Source of the DNA: Brachybacterium sp. YJGR34
GTDB lineage: Bacteria > Actinomycetota > Actinomycetes > Actinomycetales > Dermabacteraceae
Assembly: GCF_003347015.1 (NCBI RefSeq)
Contig: NZ_PNFB01000005.1
Coordinates: 124,001 to 188,000 of the forward strand
DNA: 64,000 nucleotides
Direction: 5' to 3'
This document shows positions 34,817 through 43,684 of this stretch, piece after piece (positions within the stretch are counted from its first letter, which is position 1; each line of letters starts with the position of its first letter). The notes under the pieces are model-generated. The model made no database searches. It was not told where the DNA came from and saw only the letters and a program-made list of their open reading frames with translations. The position numbers and the translations under genes were made by a program.

Positions 34817-36238
34817 TCAGTAGACGTAATCCTGGCCGGCCACCCAGTCCGGGAACTCCCAGTCCGTCCGGTCCACCGAGGCACCATCGGCCGTCGCTTT
34901 CTCGATCGCTTCGTCCAGAGCGGTCGAGTGCGCATCGCTGAGATCGATCAGGGCCTGCTTCACGTCGGTGATCTCTCCGCCGAGGTACCCCTGGACGATG
35001 TTGCCGAGCTCGGGGGTGACGGTGGATCGCTTCGCCTCCACGGCGGAGACCTCGACATTGCGGACGATCGGCTGCGGTGCGCGGAACACGCGCCGACCGA
35101 AATCCTCCACGAGCCACGAGTACGGCTCGATGACATCGGCCTGCGCGACCACATCCAGGAGGATCGGCGGCTGGTCCATCGCCGTGGCGAGCTCGGTCTG
35201 ATAGTCCTCCTGAGTGAAGGTCTCGACGAGCTGGGAGGCCTGCTCCGCGAACTGGGTGCTGCCGCTGACCACCCAGTCGCTCGATCGGGCCCCTCGGGCA
35301 GCGACGATCTCCTGGCCCTCGGGAGTGGGCATCCCTGCCACGGCCATCGTCGGCAGCATGTCGGGATTGAGCGACCGCACGGCGCCCGGGGAGTACGGGC
35401 CGTCCATGTGGAACCCGATGCTGCCAGCTGCCCAGCGCCCGCGGGCGTCGGGAATCTGGAACCCAGCACTCCCGGGGAGCAGGAACCCCTTGTCGGAGAT
35501 CTCCTTGTACAGCTCGATCGCCGTCACGTAGGCGTCGTGATGGTACTCGTAGGCGCCGGTGTCGTAGCGCTGGCCCTCGTAGCCGGGGAAGCCTGCCGCC
35601 TGGGCGAGATCATTGATCTGCTCGGTCATGCGGCCGGGCACGCCGAGGGCCATCGTCATCGGGTCGAACTCTCCATGGGAGTGGATCGCGGCCAGAGCGG
35701 CGAGGAGCTCGTCGTAGCTGGACGGCGGCTCGAAGCCCACGGCCTCGGCGATCTCGGTGTTGTACCAGGCGCATGCCACGTACTGCTTCTCGCTGAAGGC
35801 GGGGAGACCGTAGATCTTCCCGTCCAGCTGAGTCAGACCCTCGACGAACGAACCCTCGGGGAGCCGATTCCTCGCCTCCTCGGAGAGGGTGATCTCGTGG
35901 GCCCAGCCCGCATCCACCAGGGCGGGGAGCGGCAGCCCCACCAGAGCGGTGTACACGTCCGGGAGCTGACCTGCCTGATTGGCGAGCTGGAGAGCCTCGG
36001 TAGCGGCCGACGGCTCGTTGTAGGTGTGCTCGATGGTGGTGTCGATCGTGGCGCTGACGTCCTCGGCCCACTGGCCATGGAGCTCCTGGAGGCCGCCGAA
36101 GTGGTCCCACCAGCGCACTGCGCCGGAGCCGCCTCCCGCCGTAGGGGGCGCGCTGGGTCCACCACAGGCGGTGGCCAGGGCGGTGAGGCCGGCGGCGCCG
36201 AATCCGGCGAGAGCGTGGCGACGGGTGAGATGGTGCAT
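34817..36238 (-). CDS. Sugar ABC transporter solute-binding lipoprotein (xyloside operon)
   Basis: A 473-residue family 1 binding protein with a twin-arginine-like signal (T-R-R-H-A-L-A-G-F-G) and lipobox A-T-A-C. The mature part opens with V-R-W-W-D-H-F-G-G, typical of CUT1 binding proteins. Here it comes last in the operon, after the two permeases, unlike in the other clusters. Upstream genes code for a GH39 beta-xylosidase and an aldo/keto reductase, so a xylo-oligosaccharide is the likeliest ligand. Confidence 0.9.
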   Translation of the reverse strand: MHHLTRRHALAGFGAAGLTALATACGGPSAPPTAGGGSGAVRWWDHFGGLQELHGQWAEDVSATIDTTIEHTYNEPSAATEALQLANQAGQLPDVYTALVGLPLPALVDAGWAHEITLSEEARNRLPEGSFVEGLTQLDGKIYGLPAFSEKQYVACAWYNTEIAEAVGFEPPSSYDELLAALAAIHSHGEFDPMTMALGVPGRMTEQINDLAQAAGFPGYEGQRYDTGAYEYHHDAYVTAIELYKEISDKGFLLPGSAGFQIPDARGRWAAGSIGFHMDGPYSPGAVRSLNPDMLPTMAVAGMPTPEGQEIVAARGARSSDWVVSGSTQFAEQASQLVETFTQEDYQTELATAMDQPPILLDVVAQADVIEPYSWLVEDFGRRVFRAPQPIVRNVEVSAVEAKRSTVTPELGNIVQGYLGGEITDVKQALIDLSDAHSTALDEAIEKATADGASVDRTDWEFPDWVAGQDYVY

Positions 36239-36284
36239 GGGGCTCCTCCTCGAGCTCTGATGCAGGGGTGGGCGATCGAGCGGT

Positions 36285-37193
36285 TCAGGACTTCACGGAC
36301 CCCGCGATGCCCTCGACGAAGTAGCGCTGCATGAAGGCGAACAGCGCGACGATGGGGATCAGGGAGATCACTCCGGCGGCGGCCATCCCCGACCAGTCCG
36401 TGGAGTTCTCGCCGACGAAGGCCTGCATGCCGACGCTCACGGTCCGCAGATCGGGATTGCTGAACGAGAACACCAGCGGCAGGAAGAAGGCGTTCCAGGT
36501 GAAGAGGAACGTCAGCACCGAGACCGTCGCGGTGACGGGCATCGACAGCGGGAGCATGATGCGGGAGAAGGTGCGCAGGAACCCCGCGCCGTCCACGACG
36601 GCGGCTTCCTCGAGCTCCGCGGGCAGTCCTCGGAAATACCCGGCGTAGATGAGGATGGCCGCGACGTTCGCCCCGCCGGAGAGAGCCAGGATCATGCCCG
36701 AGAGCTGGTCGAGCAGGCCCAGCTGCATCGACAGCTTCACGACCGGGATGATCGTGTACCCGGTCGGCACGAACAGAGTCGCCACCAGGATGCCGAGGAT
36801 CAGTCGCGAACCGGGGAAGCGGTACCTGCCCAGCACGTAGCCGGCCAGGGCGCAACGCACGGTCACGATCACGACCGTGGCGATCGTGACGACTGCGGTG
36901 TTGAGCAGGTAGCGCCGGAAGTTCCCGTCCGTCCAGGCCCGCGCATAGTTCTCCCAGCGCAGCTCCTCGGGGAGCAGGGAGAGTCCGCCGGCGAAGATCT
37001 CGGCAGGGGACTTCAGCGAGGCGGAGACCATCCAGATGAAGGGATAGATCCACAGCAGGGCGATCACGCCGAGCACGGCCACCAGGAGCCACCAGGGCAG
37101 GCGCCGACGCCAGCGGTGACCGCGCGACGGCCTTTCGGGTGGCGTCGGGTCGTGCGGCGTCCGGGCAGAGGTAGGACGATCCAGGGTGGTCAT
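36285..37193 (-). CDS. Sugar ABC transporter permease (MalG-like, xyloside operon)
   Basis: A 302-residue CUT1 permease with a Pro/Arg-rich N-terminus, first membrane segment (W-W-L-L-V-A-V-L-G-V-I-A), M-V-S-A-S-L-K-S-P and the EAA loop E-A-A-V-V-D-G-A-G. The start at 37193 overlaps the stop of the MalF-like partner. The binding protein gene follows after 46 bases. Confidence 0.9.
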   Translation of the reverse strand: MTTLDRPTSARTPHDPTPPERPSRGHRWRRRLPWWLLVAVLGVIALLWIYPFIWMVSASLKSPAEIFAGGLSLLPEELRWENYARAWTDGNFRRYLLNTAVVTIATVVIVTVRCALAGYVLGRYRFPGSRLILGILVATLFVPTGYTIIPVVKLSMQLGLLDQLSGMILALSGGANVAAILIYAGYFRGLPAELEEAAVVDGAGFLRTFSRIMLPLSMPVTATVSVLTFLFTWNAFFLPLVFSFSNPDLRTVSVGMQAFVGENSTDWSGMAAAGVISLIPIVALFAFMQRYFVEGIAGSVKS

Positions 37194-38176
37194 GAGCGGG
37201 CTCCTGAGCGTCGGGCGAGCATCGTGACCCACAGCTGCACTCCGACCACCGCGAGGACGAGGAGACCGAACAGCACGGCGGCTGCGGAGGCGAAGCCGAG
37301 CTGGGGGATCGTCGCCGCGAAGGCGAAGCGGTAGATGTAGATCTCGATGATCTCGGTGCTGTAGAAGGGGCCACCGGCGGTCATGGTCTGCATGAGGTCG
37401 AAGGCATGGAAGCAGTCCTCGACGGTGAGCACGGTGATGATCAGCAGGAATGGGATCAGCAGCGGCAGCGTGATGTGACGGAAGGTCTGGACGGCGCCGG
37501 CTCCATCGATCCGCGCCGCCTCGTAGAGATCCTTCGGGACCGTCTGCAGGGCGGCGAGCCAGTAGATGAGGGTGATCCCGAAGAACTTCCAGACGTAGAT
37601 CACCGCCGCCGTCGGGAGCGCGGTCGCGGAGCTGCCCAGCAGGTCGACGGGACCGAGGCCGAACAGCTCGGTCACATAAGAGAGCGGACCGCTCGCCGGA
37701 TCGAGCACGAATCGCATCACCACGCCCACGATCGCCGTGGTCGTGACGACCGGCAGGAAGTACATCGTCCGGAAGAACGCGGAGAACGGCAGCTTCGGCG
37801 AGTTCAACATCATCGCGAGGAAGAACGCCCCGAAGACCCGCAGCGGTGCGACGATCAGCATGAACACCAGCGTGATGCGCACTGCGGACCAGAACATCGG
37901 ATCGGCCAGCACGGCCCGATAGTTCTCCAGGCCCACGAAGCGCTGGTCCGCGGTGAATCCGTTCCACTCGACGAGCGAGTACCAGTAGCTGGCGACCATG
38001 GGGTACAGCGTGTACATCCCGTAGAGGACGAAGGTGGGCAGCAGGAACGCGTAGATCCACAGATTGCGCCGACGCAGGCGAGCGCGCTGTGCCGGGCGGC
38101 GCACGGGGCGCGGCGCCAGGGAACGACCGCGGTCCGGGGGAGCCGGCGCGGGGGTGAGAACCGAGGAATCGGACAT
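37190..38176 (-). CDS. Sugar ABC transporter permease (MalF-like, xyloside operon)
   Basis: A 328-residue CUT1 permease. After a basic N-terminus, I-Y-A-F-L-L-P-T-F-V-L-Y starts the first of six hydrophobic segments; W-N-G-F follows, and the EAA loop reads E-A-A-R-I-D-G-A-G. The start lies 54 bases after the stop of the aldo/keto reductase gene, with a purine-rich GGAAGGAG site ahead of it. Confidence 0.9.
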   Translation of the reverse strand: MSDSSVLTPAPAPPDRGRSLAPRPVRRPAQRARLRRRNLWIYAFLLPTFVLYGMYTLYPMVASYWYSLVEWNGFTADQRFVGLENYRAVLADPMFWSAVRITLVFMLIVAPLRVFGAFFLAMMLNSPKLPFSAFFRTMYFLPVVTTTAIVGVVMRFVLDPASGPLSYVTELFGLGPVDLLGSSATALPTAAVIYVWKFFGITLIYWLAALQTVPKDLYEAARIDGAGAVQTFRHITLPLLIPFLLIITVLTVEDCFHAFDLMQTMTAGGPFYSTEIIEIYIYRFAFAATIPQLGFASAAAVLFGLLVLAVVGVQLWVTMLARRSGARS

Positions 38177-38230
38177 CAGGAGACTCCTTCCGGAGCGTGG
38201 TCGCCGTGTGCGAGCCCACGGCGACCACGG

Positions 38231-39097
38231 TCAGCGGATCTGGCTGATCGAGAAGGTGGCGGGGTCGTTGCCGATGCGGTGACCGCGGTCGAGGGCATCG
38301 ATCGTCGCCATCTGCTCCGCGGACAGGCGGAAGCCGTCGACGTCGAGGTTCTCCACGAGACGATCGCGGGACGTGGTCTTGGGGATGACCACGAACCCGT
38401 GCTGGATGTGCCAGCGCAGGACCACCTGTGCCGGAGTGGCGCAGTGGGCCTCCGCGATCCGCGTGATCTCCGGGAGGTCGAGGTCCGCTCCCTGTCCCAG
38501 CGGCGAGTAGCTCTCCACAGTGATGCCGAGCTCCCGATGGTGCGCCACGAGATCGCTCTGGGAATGGGTGGGGTGCAGTTCGATCTGGTTCACCGCGGGG
38601 AGGGTCGACGCCACCTCGGTGAGCTCGCGCAGGTGCTCGGGGAGGAAGTTGGAGACGCCGATCGCCCGCACGGAGCCCTCGGAGTGCAGCCGTTCGAAGG
38701 CCCTCCAGGTCTCCTGCCACAGTCCCGCTCCAGGATTCGGCCAGTGGATGAGGAACAGATCCAGGTGGTCCACTCCCAGCCGTTCGAGGGTCTCGGCGTG
38801 GGCTCGCAGGGCGGCGTCGTAGCCCTGCTCCCCGTTGCGGAGCTTGGAGGTCACGAACACCTCCTCGCGGGGCAGACCGGACGCTCGCAGAGCAGCGCCC
38901 ACACCGGATTCGTTGTTGTACGCGGCGGCCGTGTCCACGTGCCGGTAGCCCACGTCCAGGGCCTGCTCGACGATCGGCTGGACCTGATCGGGCGGGATCT
39001 GGAAGACACCGAGGCCGAGCTGGGGGAGGTCGACGCCCGCAGCGATCGCGGTGCGAGCGGTCAGCGGGGCGGCGGGAGAGGCAGGCGCGGTGCTCAT
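38231..39097 (-). CDS. Aldo/keto reductase
   Basis: A 288-residue NADPH-dependent aldo/keto reductase of the 2,5-diketo-gluconate reductase type. The catalytic set is complete: D in H-V-D-T-A-A-A-Y-N-N-E, Y in the same block, K in V-T-S-K-L and H in L-I-H-W-P. I-G-V-S-N-F and I-P-K-T-T-S are also present. The ATG overlaps the stop of the GH39 gene, so it is part of the xyloside operon and may reduce a sugar product such as an aldose. The substrate cannot be read from sequence. Confidence 0.9.
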   Translation of the reverse strand: MSTAPASPAAPLTARTAIAAGVDLPQLGLGVFQIPPDQVQPIVEQALDVGYRHVDTAAAYNNESGVGAALRASGLPREEVFVTSKLRNGEQGYDAALRAHAETLERLGVDHLDLFLIHWPNPGAGLWQETWRAFERLHSEGSVRAIGVSNFLPEHLRELTEVASTLPAVNQIELHPTHSQSDLVAHHRELGITVESYSPLGQGADLDLPEITRIAEAHCATPAQVVLRWHIQHGFVVIPKTTSRDRLVENLDVDGFRLSAEQMATIDALDRGHRIGNDPATFSISQIR

Positions 39098-40824
39098 CGG
39101 AGGGGCTCCAGGGTGAGCAGCGAGACGGCCGGCAGCGGCAGGTGGATGCTCAGCGAGAGCGTGCCGTCGGCGTCGGGGAGCACCTCGACCGCCTCGGACA
39201 GCTCCTCGAGTCCTTCGCGCGCATGGATCTGGGCGAGCTCCTCGGTGGTCGGCACCTGCGGAGCGCCGATCGACTGCCACACGGTGTGGCTGTTGGAGTG
39301 GCTCGCGTCGATGCGATGGTGCGAGAGCCGGTACTCACCGGGCTCGAGTCCGGTCACCGTGAGCGACACCGGGGTGGGCGACTCGGCAGTGCGGTACTGA
39401 TCATCGGTGTGCCTCCAGACCGCCGCGGCGAGGCGACCGTCGTCATGGCGGGTGGCGAGCACGTCCACCTCTTCCGGCATGGAGCGCCCGTCGGCCTCGT
39501 CGAGCAGCTCCACGCCATGGGCGGCGTCGCTGGTGGCCTCCAGCCGCTGCTCGCCCAGTCGAGCGAGCAGGCGGTAGGCGTTCAGCAGAGGTTTCTCGAC
39601 GCGGTCCGCCGTGAGGAAGGCGCGAGTCCCCTCGAAGAAGCGCTCACCCTCGAAGTAGAAGCTCCACGACGTCGCCTGCTGCACGTTCGCGCCCTCGTCG
39701 TCGCTGAGGTCCAGCAGCTTCTTCATGAGCTTCACCTGGAAGACGGGGAAGTACTCCGTGTTCTGGAAGCGGAAGTTCGCGTTGTCGTAGACGGAGAAAT
39801 GGGCGGGGACCCCTGCATCGCATTCGTCGATGATCGCGGGAAGCGTCCGATACGCGGGGAACTCTGCCATGACGCGCAGCATGGAGCGGACTTCGTAGAG
39901 CATCTTGTGCGTCGACGGGCTCTGCTGTTCCGGGGCGTCGCCGCCGGTGGGGCCGTACACGCGCCACGGGGTGAAGGAGGATCCCTTGGTGTGGAAGGAG
40001 ACGAAGTCCAGGGGCAGATCATGCGCATCGGTGTAGGCCAGGAATCCGCGCAGGAACTCGGTGCCTCCGCCGGTCACGGCCGGCCCGCCCACCTTCGCCG
40101 AGGGAAGGACGCTGCGCACTCCCTCGACCGTCGCCGCGTACAGGTCGTGGAACTGCTCGGGGGTTCCGCGCCAGTAGAAGATGTCCGGCTCGTTCCACAG
40201 CTCCCACAGCCAGGTCTCGACCTCGGCCGCGCCGTAGCGCTCGAGGCAGTGCGCGGCCACTGCGGCGACGAGGTCCCGCCAGCGGCCGTAGTCGCGCGGA
40301 GGGTAGGCCCACTGACCGGCCTCATAGGCCGAGTACACGGTGGGGCTGGAGGTCACGGTGAGGTCCGCGGCCTCGGGCGGGAGGAGATCGCGCGGGGTGA
40401 AGCCGATCTCGACCAGCACGTGGTGCCCGGCCTCGACGATCGCGTCGTAGGCCTGGTCGAGGATGGTGAAGTCGTAATAGGGAGTGCCGTCAGCGTCCTC
40501 GTGGTAGACGTTTCCGTTGCCCCAGTGGGGGATGCCGAACCCGGATCCGGAGCAGAGCGCGTAGTGGGGGCGGATGTGGTAGCCCGTCTCGGCGAGTTCA
40601 CCGAAGGTGTTCAGGAGATGGCGCCCGGTGGGGGTGTACGTCCAATTGATCTCGTCATATCCCACGCTCTCCCAGAGGCGCGTGAGCGCACCGGCACTCC
40701 GACCGGCGTCGATTCTCACCGCGGCGGTCGCGACGTGCGGCGCGGTGGGATCGCTCGGCGCATTGGGCGGAAACGCCCGAGCACTGGTGAGGTTCACGTG
40801 GGTGGGCTGAGCGGTGGTCGACAC
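39094..40824 (-). CDS. GH39 beta-xylosidase, intracellular
   Basis: A 576-residue glycoside hydrolase family 39 enzyme, which splits xylo-oligosaccharides with retention. The acid/base Glu212 is in W-N-E-P-D, and Glu334 in I-I-D-E-C-D-A-G is the likely nucleophile. F-H-T-K-G and an N-terminal L-W-E-S-V-G-Y-D-E support the family. There is no signal peptide. It starts with GTG and has only a weak AAAGG site well upstream. It is the first gene of an operon with a reductase and an importer, behind a promoter covered by a GntR-type operator. Confidence 0.88.
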   Translation of the reverse strand: MSTTAQPTHVNLTSARAFPPNAPSDPTAPHVATAAVRIDAGRSAGALTRLWESVGYDEINWTYTPTGRHLLNTFGELAETGYHIRPHYALCSGSGFGIPHWGNGNVYHEDADGTPYYDFTILDQAYDAIVEAGHHVLVEIGFTPRDLLPPEAADLTVTSSPTVYSAYEAGQWAYPPRDYGRWRDLVAAVAAHCLERYGAAEVETWLWELWNEPDIFYWRGTPEQFHDLYAATVEGVRSVLPSAKVGGPAVTGGGTEFLRGFLAYTDAHDLPLDFVSFHTKGSSFTPWRVYGPTGGDAPEQQSPSTHKMLYEVRSMLRVMAEFPAYRTLPAIIDECDAGVPAHFSVYDNANFRFQNTEYFPVFQVKLMKKLLDLSDDEGANVQQATSWSFYFEGERFFEGTRAFLTADRVEKPLLNAYRLLARLGEQRLEATSDAAHGVELLDEADGRSMPEEVDVLATRHDDGRLAAAVWRHTDDQYRTAESPTPVSLTVTGLEPGEYRLSHHRIDASHSNSHTVWQSIGAPQVPTTEELAQIHAREGLEELSEAVEVLPDADGTLSLSIHLPLPAVSLLTLEPLR

Positions 40825-41028
40825 GCGCGGTCACTGCCTTTCGGGGCGTCACGGGATGCTGCGGCCGGAGGGCTCGGAGTGCGCTCCGGAGGGTGCGAGG
40901 TGTGGGAGATGCGCTGCTCACCAGCGAGGGGGTCCTCGATCTGCTGAGCGATGGAGCACGCCGAGACGGCTGCTTTGCCGTCGGCGCTGGTGCCGTGGGT
41001 CGGGGGCCGGGTGGGCTCGTCGATCCTG
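40825..41028 (-). other. Long untranslated leader of the xyloside operon
   Basis: The gap between the GntR gene (ends 41182) and the GH39 start (40824) is 357 bases. The promoter lies at its far end, which leaves a leader of about 205 bases on the minus strand. I see no convincing small ORF, riboswitch or strong hairpin in it. Confidence 0.4.
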
Positions 41029-41034
41029 GAGCAC

Positions 41035-41064
41035 AGCCTAGGAACGTCGAGTGTAGATTGTCAA
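41035..41064 (-). promoter_or_regulatory. Promoter of the GH39/xyloside operon
   Basis: On the minus strand a perfect TTGACA (41064-41059) and TAGGCT (41040-41035) are 18 bases apart. The -35 box lies fully inside the palindrome at 41053-41072. Confidence 0.75.
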
Positions 41065-41072
41065 CAATCTAC
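41053..41072. promoter_or_regulatory. 20-bp perfect palindrome, GntR/FadR-type operator
   Basis: GTAGATTGTCAACAATCTAC has nine-base perfect arms around a two-base centre. Short ATTGT..ACAAT-like palindromes are typical of FadR-subfamily GntR regulators, and such a regulator is encoded just upstream. It covers the -35 box of the xyloside operon, so binding should block transcription. Confidence 0.75.
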
Positions 41073-41181
41073 GAGAAGGAGTTGGCGTAGGGCGGCGAGC
41101 GTCGAGGTGGGCCCGTGGAACGGTCGTGCTACACCGGGAAACGGGAGGTGGGTCGCGCGGGATCCGCGATCGCGCTCCTGC

Positions 41182-41931
41182 TCAGAGTCCGTTCTTCCCC
41201 TCGGGCCCGGGGCCGGAGAGCGGACCGGTCTCCGTGGGGTCCTTCTCGGCTGCTCGCATCTTGCGGATCTGCCGGAGCGTCCACCCGATGTGCTTTTCGA
41301 TCGAGAGCACCGCGGCCTGCGGATCTCCTGTCGCGAGCACGTCGCGCATCTCCTGGTGCTCCTCCGGCAGTCTCGAGCGGAACTCGAGCCGATCGGTGCG
41401 CGCGTTGAGGAAGATCGAGACCTGGCTCCGCAGCATGTTCCACGTTCTCTGCAGCCGGGAGTGGTCGGCGGCGGCGTAGACCAGATCATGGAACTCGAGG
41501 TCCAGGCGCACGTGCTCGTTGTCGGTCCGCTCGCCCGCCACCGGGTCCAGCGGAATGGAGCGCATCTGGGCGATCACCGCATCCAGCTGCGCGAGCACGC
41601 CGTCATTCATACGCTCGGCACAGCGCTCCATGGCCAGCCGCTCGAGGGCGAGCCTCATCGAGTAGATCTCCTCGATGTCCTCGGAGCTCAGTGTGATCAC
41701 CCGCGCGCCACGGTGGCGCTGCGACTCGACGAGCCCTTCGCGGACCAGCAGGAGGATCGCCTCCCGCACGGGCCCTCTGCTGACGGACATCGATTCCGCG
41801 AGCTCGACCTCCTTGAGCCGCTCACCGGGAGCCAGCTCTCCGGAGGTGATCATCTCGCGCAGGCGATCGGCGATCATCGTGGACAGAGCAGGCGGGGCCG
41901 TCATCCCGGCCAGGAGTTTCGATGTCGCCAT
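41182..41931 (-). CDS. GntR-family (FadR/FCD) transcriptional regulator
   Basis: A 249-residue regulator. The N-terminal winged helix-turn-helix contains I-A-D-R-L-R-E-M-I-T-S-G-E-L-A-P-G and S-V-S-R-G-P-V-R-E-A-I. The C-terminal FCD domain has the metal-binding pattern with D-L-E-F-H-D-L-V and E-E-H-Q-E-M-R-D-V-L. AGGAGG lies eight bases before the ATG at 41931; the longer frame to 42021 is unlikely. It precedes the xyloside operon on the same strand, with the 20-bp palindrome between, so it probably represses that operon and responds to a small acid or sugar. Confidence 0.9.
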   Translation of the reverse strand: MATSKLLAGMTAPPALSTMIADRLREMITSGELAPGERLKEVELAESMSVSRGPVREAILLLVREGLVESQRHRGARVITLSSEDIEEIYSMRLALERLAMERCAERMNDGVLAQLDAVIAQMRSIPLDPVAGERTDNEHVRLDLEFHDLVYAAADHSRLQRTWNMLRSQVSIFLNARTDRLEFRSRLPEEHQEMRDVLATGDPQAAVLSIEKHIGWTLRQIRKMRAAEKDPTETGPLSGPGPEGKNGL

Positions 41932-42069
41932 GGGCGCATCCTCCTGCCGATGGGGTGGGGAACTGCGGAGGAGTCTAGTTGGCGCGGGCACGAGAGTGCC
42001 GCCCCGAGCGGAGTGGGGCATGTCCCGGACCGGCTGTGCGCCCGCCTCCCCGGCCCGCGGCGGGCGAGG

Positions 42070-42861
42070 TCAGACCGACTGCCAGATGTCGTCCCCGCGC
42101 CGGAGCGCGTCGAAGCCGCCGTCGGCGAAGAGCACCTGACCGGTCATGCGGGCGTTCGCGGCGGAGACCAGGAAGACGTGGACGGCCGCGATGTGCTCGG
42201 CGTCGGCGATGCCGTTGTAGGGGGTGGGCATGGCGTCGGCGGCCTGCTGCCGGCCGGCCTCGGAGGCGAGAAGATCCTCGGTCATCCCCGTGCGCACCTG
42301 ACCGGGTCCCACGGCATTGATGCCGATGCCCGCGCCGGCGTACTCGGGCGTCGGCGCAACACGGCGGACCCACCGCGAGATCGCGCGCTTGGAGCTCGAG
42401 TAGTTGGCGTAGCCGGTCGCCGGACCCTGCGCCGCGAGGGCGGCGCCGCGCGCGATCGCAGCCTCCGCCTCTCCGGCGAGGAGCAGATCCACCAGCTCCG
42501 GGTCGCTGGCCTGCAGCGTCGCGGCGGAGCTGGTGATGCTCACCCGCGGGCTCCCGGCCGCGGCGAGCAGGGGACGCAGCGCCTCGACGAGGCGGACGGT
42601 GCCGAGGTAGTTGATCTTCACCGACAGCTCGCCGGGCACGGAGACACCGGCGTTGGCGACGAGGCCGTCGAGGACGCCTCCGGTGCGCTCCGCGATCTCC
42701 GCGGCCACGCGGTCCACTGACTCCGGATCACCGAGGTCACCGGTCACATCCCCCTCACGCAGGTCGACGCGGAGCACGGTGTCACCGGCCGCCTCGAGCT
42801 GCTCGGCAGTGGCTCGTCCGATGCCCGATGCTGCTCCGGTGACGACGACGGTGCGGGACAT
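42070..42861 (-). CDS. Short-chain dehydrogenase/reductase
   Basis: A 263-residue classical SDR. T-G-A-A-S-G-I-G is the nucleotide loop, V-A-N-A-G-V-S the N-A-G motif, I-T-S-S the catalytic Ser region and Y-S-S-S-K the Y-x-x-x-K pair. The sequence between Ser and Tyr is unusually long (L-V-D-L-L-L-A-G-E-A-E), as in the 3-alpha-hydroxysteroid dehydrogenase-like subgroup. The substrate is unknown. It is on the same strand as the GntR gene, 138 bases upstream of it, so co-transcription is possible but not evident. Confidence 0.85.
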   Translation of the reverse strand: MSRTVVVTGAASGIGRATAEQLEAAGDTVLRVDLREGDVTGDLGDPESVDRVAAEIAERTGGVLDGLVANAGVSVPGELSVKINYLGTVRLVEALRPLLAAAGSPRVSITSSAATLQASDPELVDLLLAGEAEAAIARGAALAAQGPATGYANYSSSKRAISRWVRRVAPTPEYAGAGIGINAVGPGQVRTGMTEDLLASEAGRQQAADAMPTPYNGIADAEHIAAVHVFLVSAANARMTGQVLFADGGFDALRRGDDIWQSV

Positions 42862-42931
42862 GCTGGGTCTCCTTCGGTGGGACGAATCGGTGCACAGCGA
42901 ACCTACTCCGTCCGCCGGCGGGCGGGCCGGC

Positions 42932-43483
42932 TCATGCGGTGCGCTCCTCGGCCTCGCGGAGGAGAACGTCCAGCCGCTCGAGCAGCGGGAGCAGCTCCCC
43001 GGGTGCCATGATCGTGTGATCCGGCCGCTCGCGCTCGGTGGCGGGCTCGCGCGGGTAGCGGGGTGTCCAGGCCAGGTGGACGCCCGTGATCCCCAGCGCC
43101 CGGGCGCCGGCGATGTCGCGGGCGAGGTTGTTGCCCACCATCACGCAGCGGGCGGCGTCCTCGGTCCCCAAGTCCAGCGAGCCCAGCGCGGCCTTGAACA
43201 TGCGCGGACTGGGCTTCTCGTGGCGGACGTTGTCCGAGCAGGTCAGCGTCTCGAAGAGGTCGAGGATCCCGTGCTGCGCCAGGAGATTGCGGAAGGAGGC
43301 GGTGCGACCGTCGGCGACCAGCGCCAGGCGGAACCCGGCCTCGTCGAGGTCGTGGAGCATCGCGAGCGCGCCGGGGATCATCTCCGCCTCCAGCACCGTG
43401 CCGTCCTCGGCGAAGACCTGGGTGCTCTCGTCGATGAGGGTGTCCCCGCAGTCGAGCAGGACGAGGAGGTGTCGAGGGGTCAC
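42932..43483 (-). CDS. HAD-superfamily protein with altered motif I
   Basis: A 183-residue HAD-type protein. The expected motifs can be followed: L-L-D-C-G-D-T-L at 9-16, V-A-D-G-R-T at motif II, K-P-S-P-R-M-F at motif III and M-V-G-N-N-L-A-R-D-I-A-G-A at motif IV. In motif I the second Asp (general acid/base of phosphatases, D-x-D) is Gly13, so classical phosphatase activity is doubtful. The GTG start at 43483 has AGGAC upstream; no better start gives a complete motif I. A hairpin (CGAGGGT/ACCCTCG) lies upstream at 43525-43550. Confidence 0.75.
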   Translation of the reverse strand: MTPRHLLVLLDCGDTLIDESTQVFAEDGTVLEAEMIPGALAMLHDLDEAGFRLALVADGRTASFRNLLAQHGILDLFETLTCSDNVRHEKPSPRMFKAALGSLDLGTEDAARCVMVGNNLARDIAGARALGITGVHLAWTPRYPREPATERERPDHTIMAPGELLPLLERLDVLLREAEERTA

Positions 43484-43684
43484 GGGGGTCCTGTTCGATG
43501 GAGTGGGGCCGATGGGTCGCGTGGCGAGGGTAGCGCCTGCGCAACCCTCGGGGTGGGACGCCTCGGAGCGACGCGACCCGGACGTCACGGAGTACCCTGC
43601 CGTGGCATTGGTGCGAGGGCCTGCCAGGCTGCTGCCGACACGACCGCATCGGTGCCGTCCGTCCCACCGCACCAGGAGTCACCG

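Noticed and set aside
43525..43550. Hairpin upstream of the Nramp-like gene considered as a metal riboswitch
   Set aside because: No conserved riboswitch core was recognised; it is a simple stem between divergent genes.
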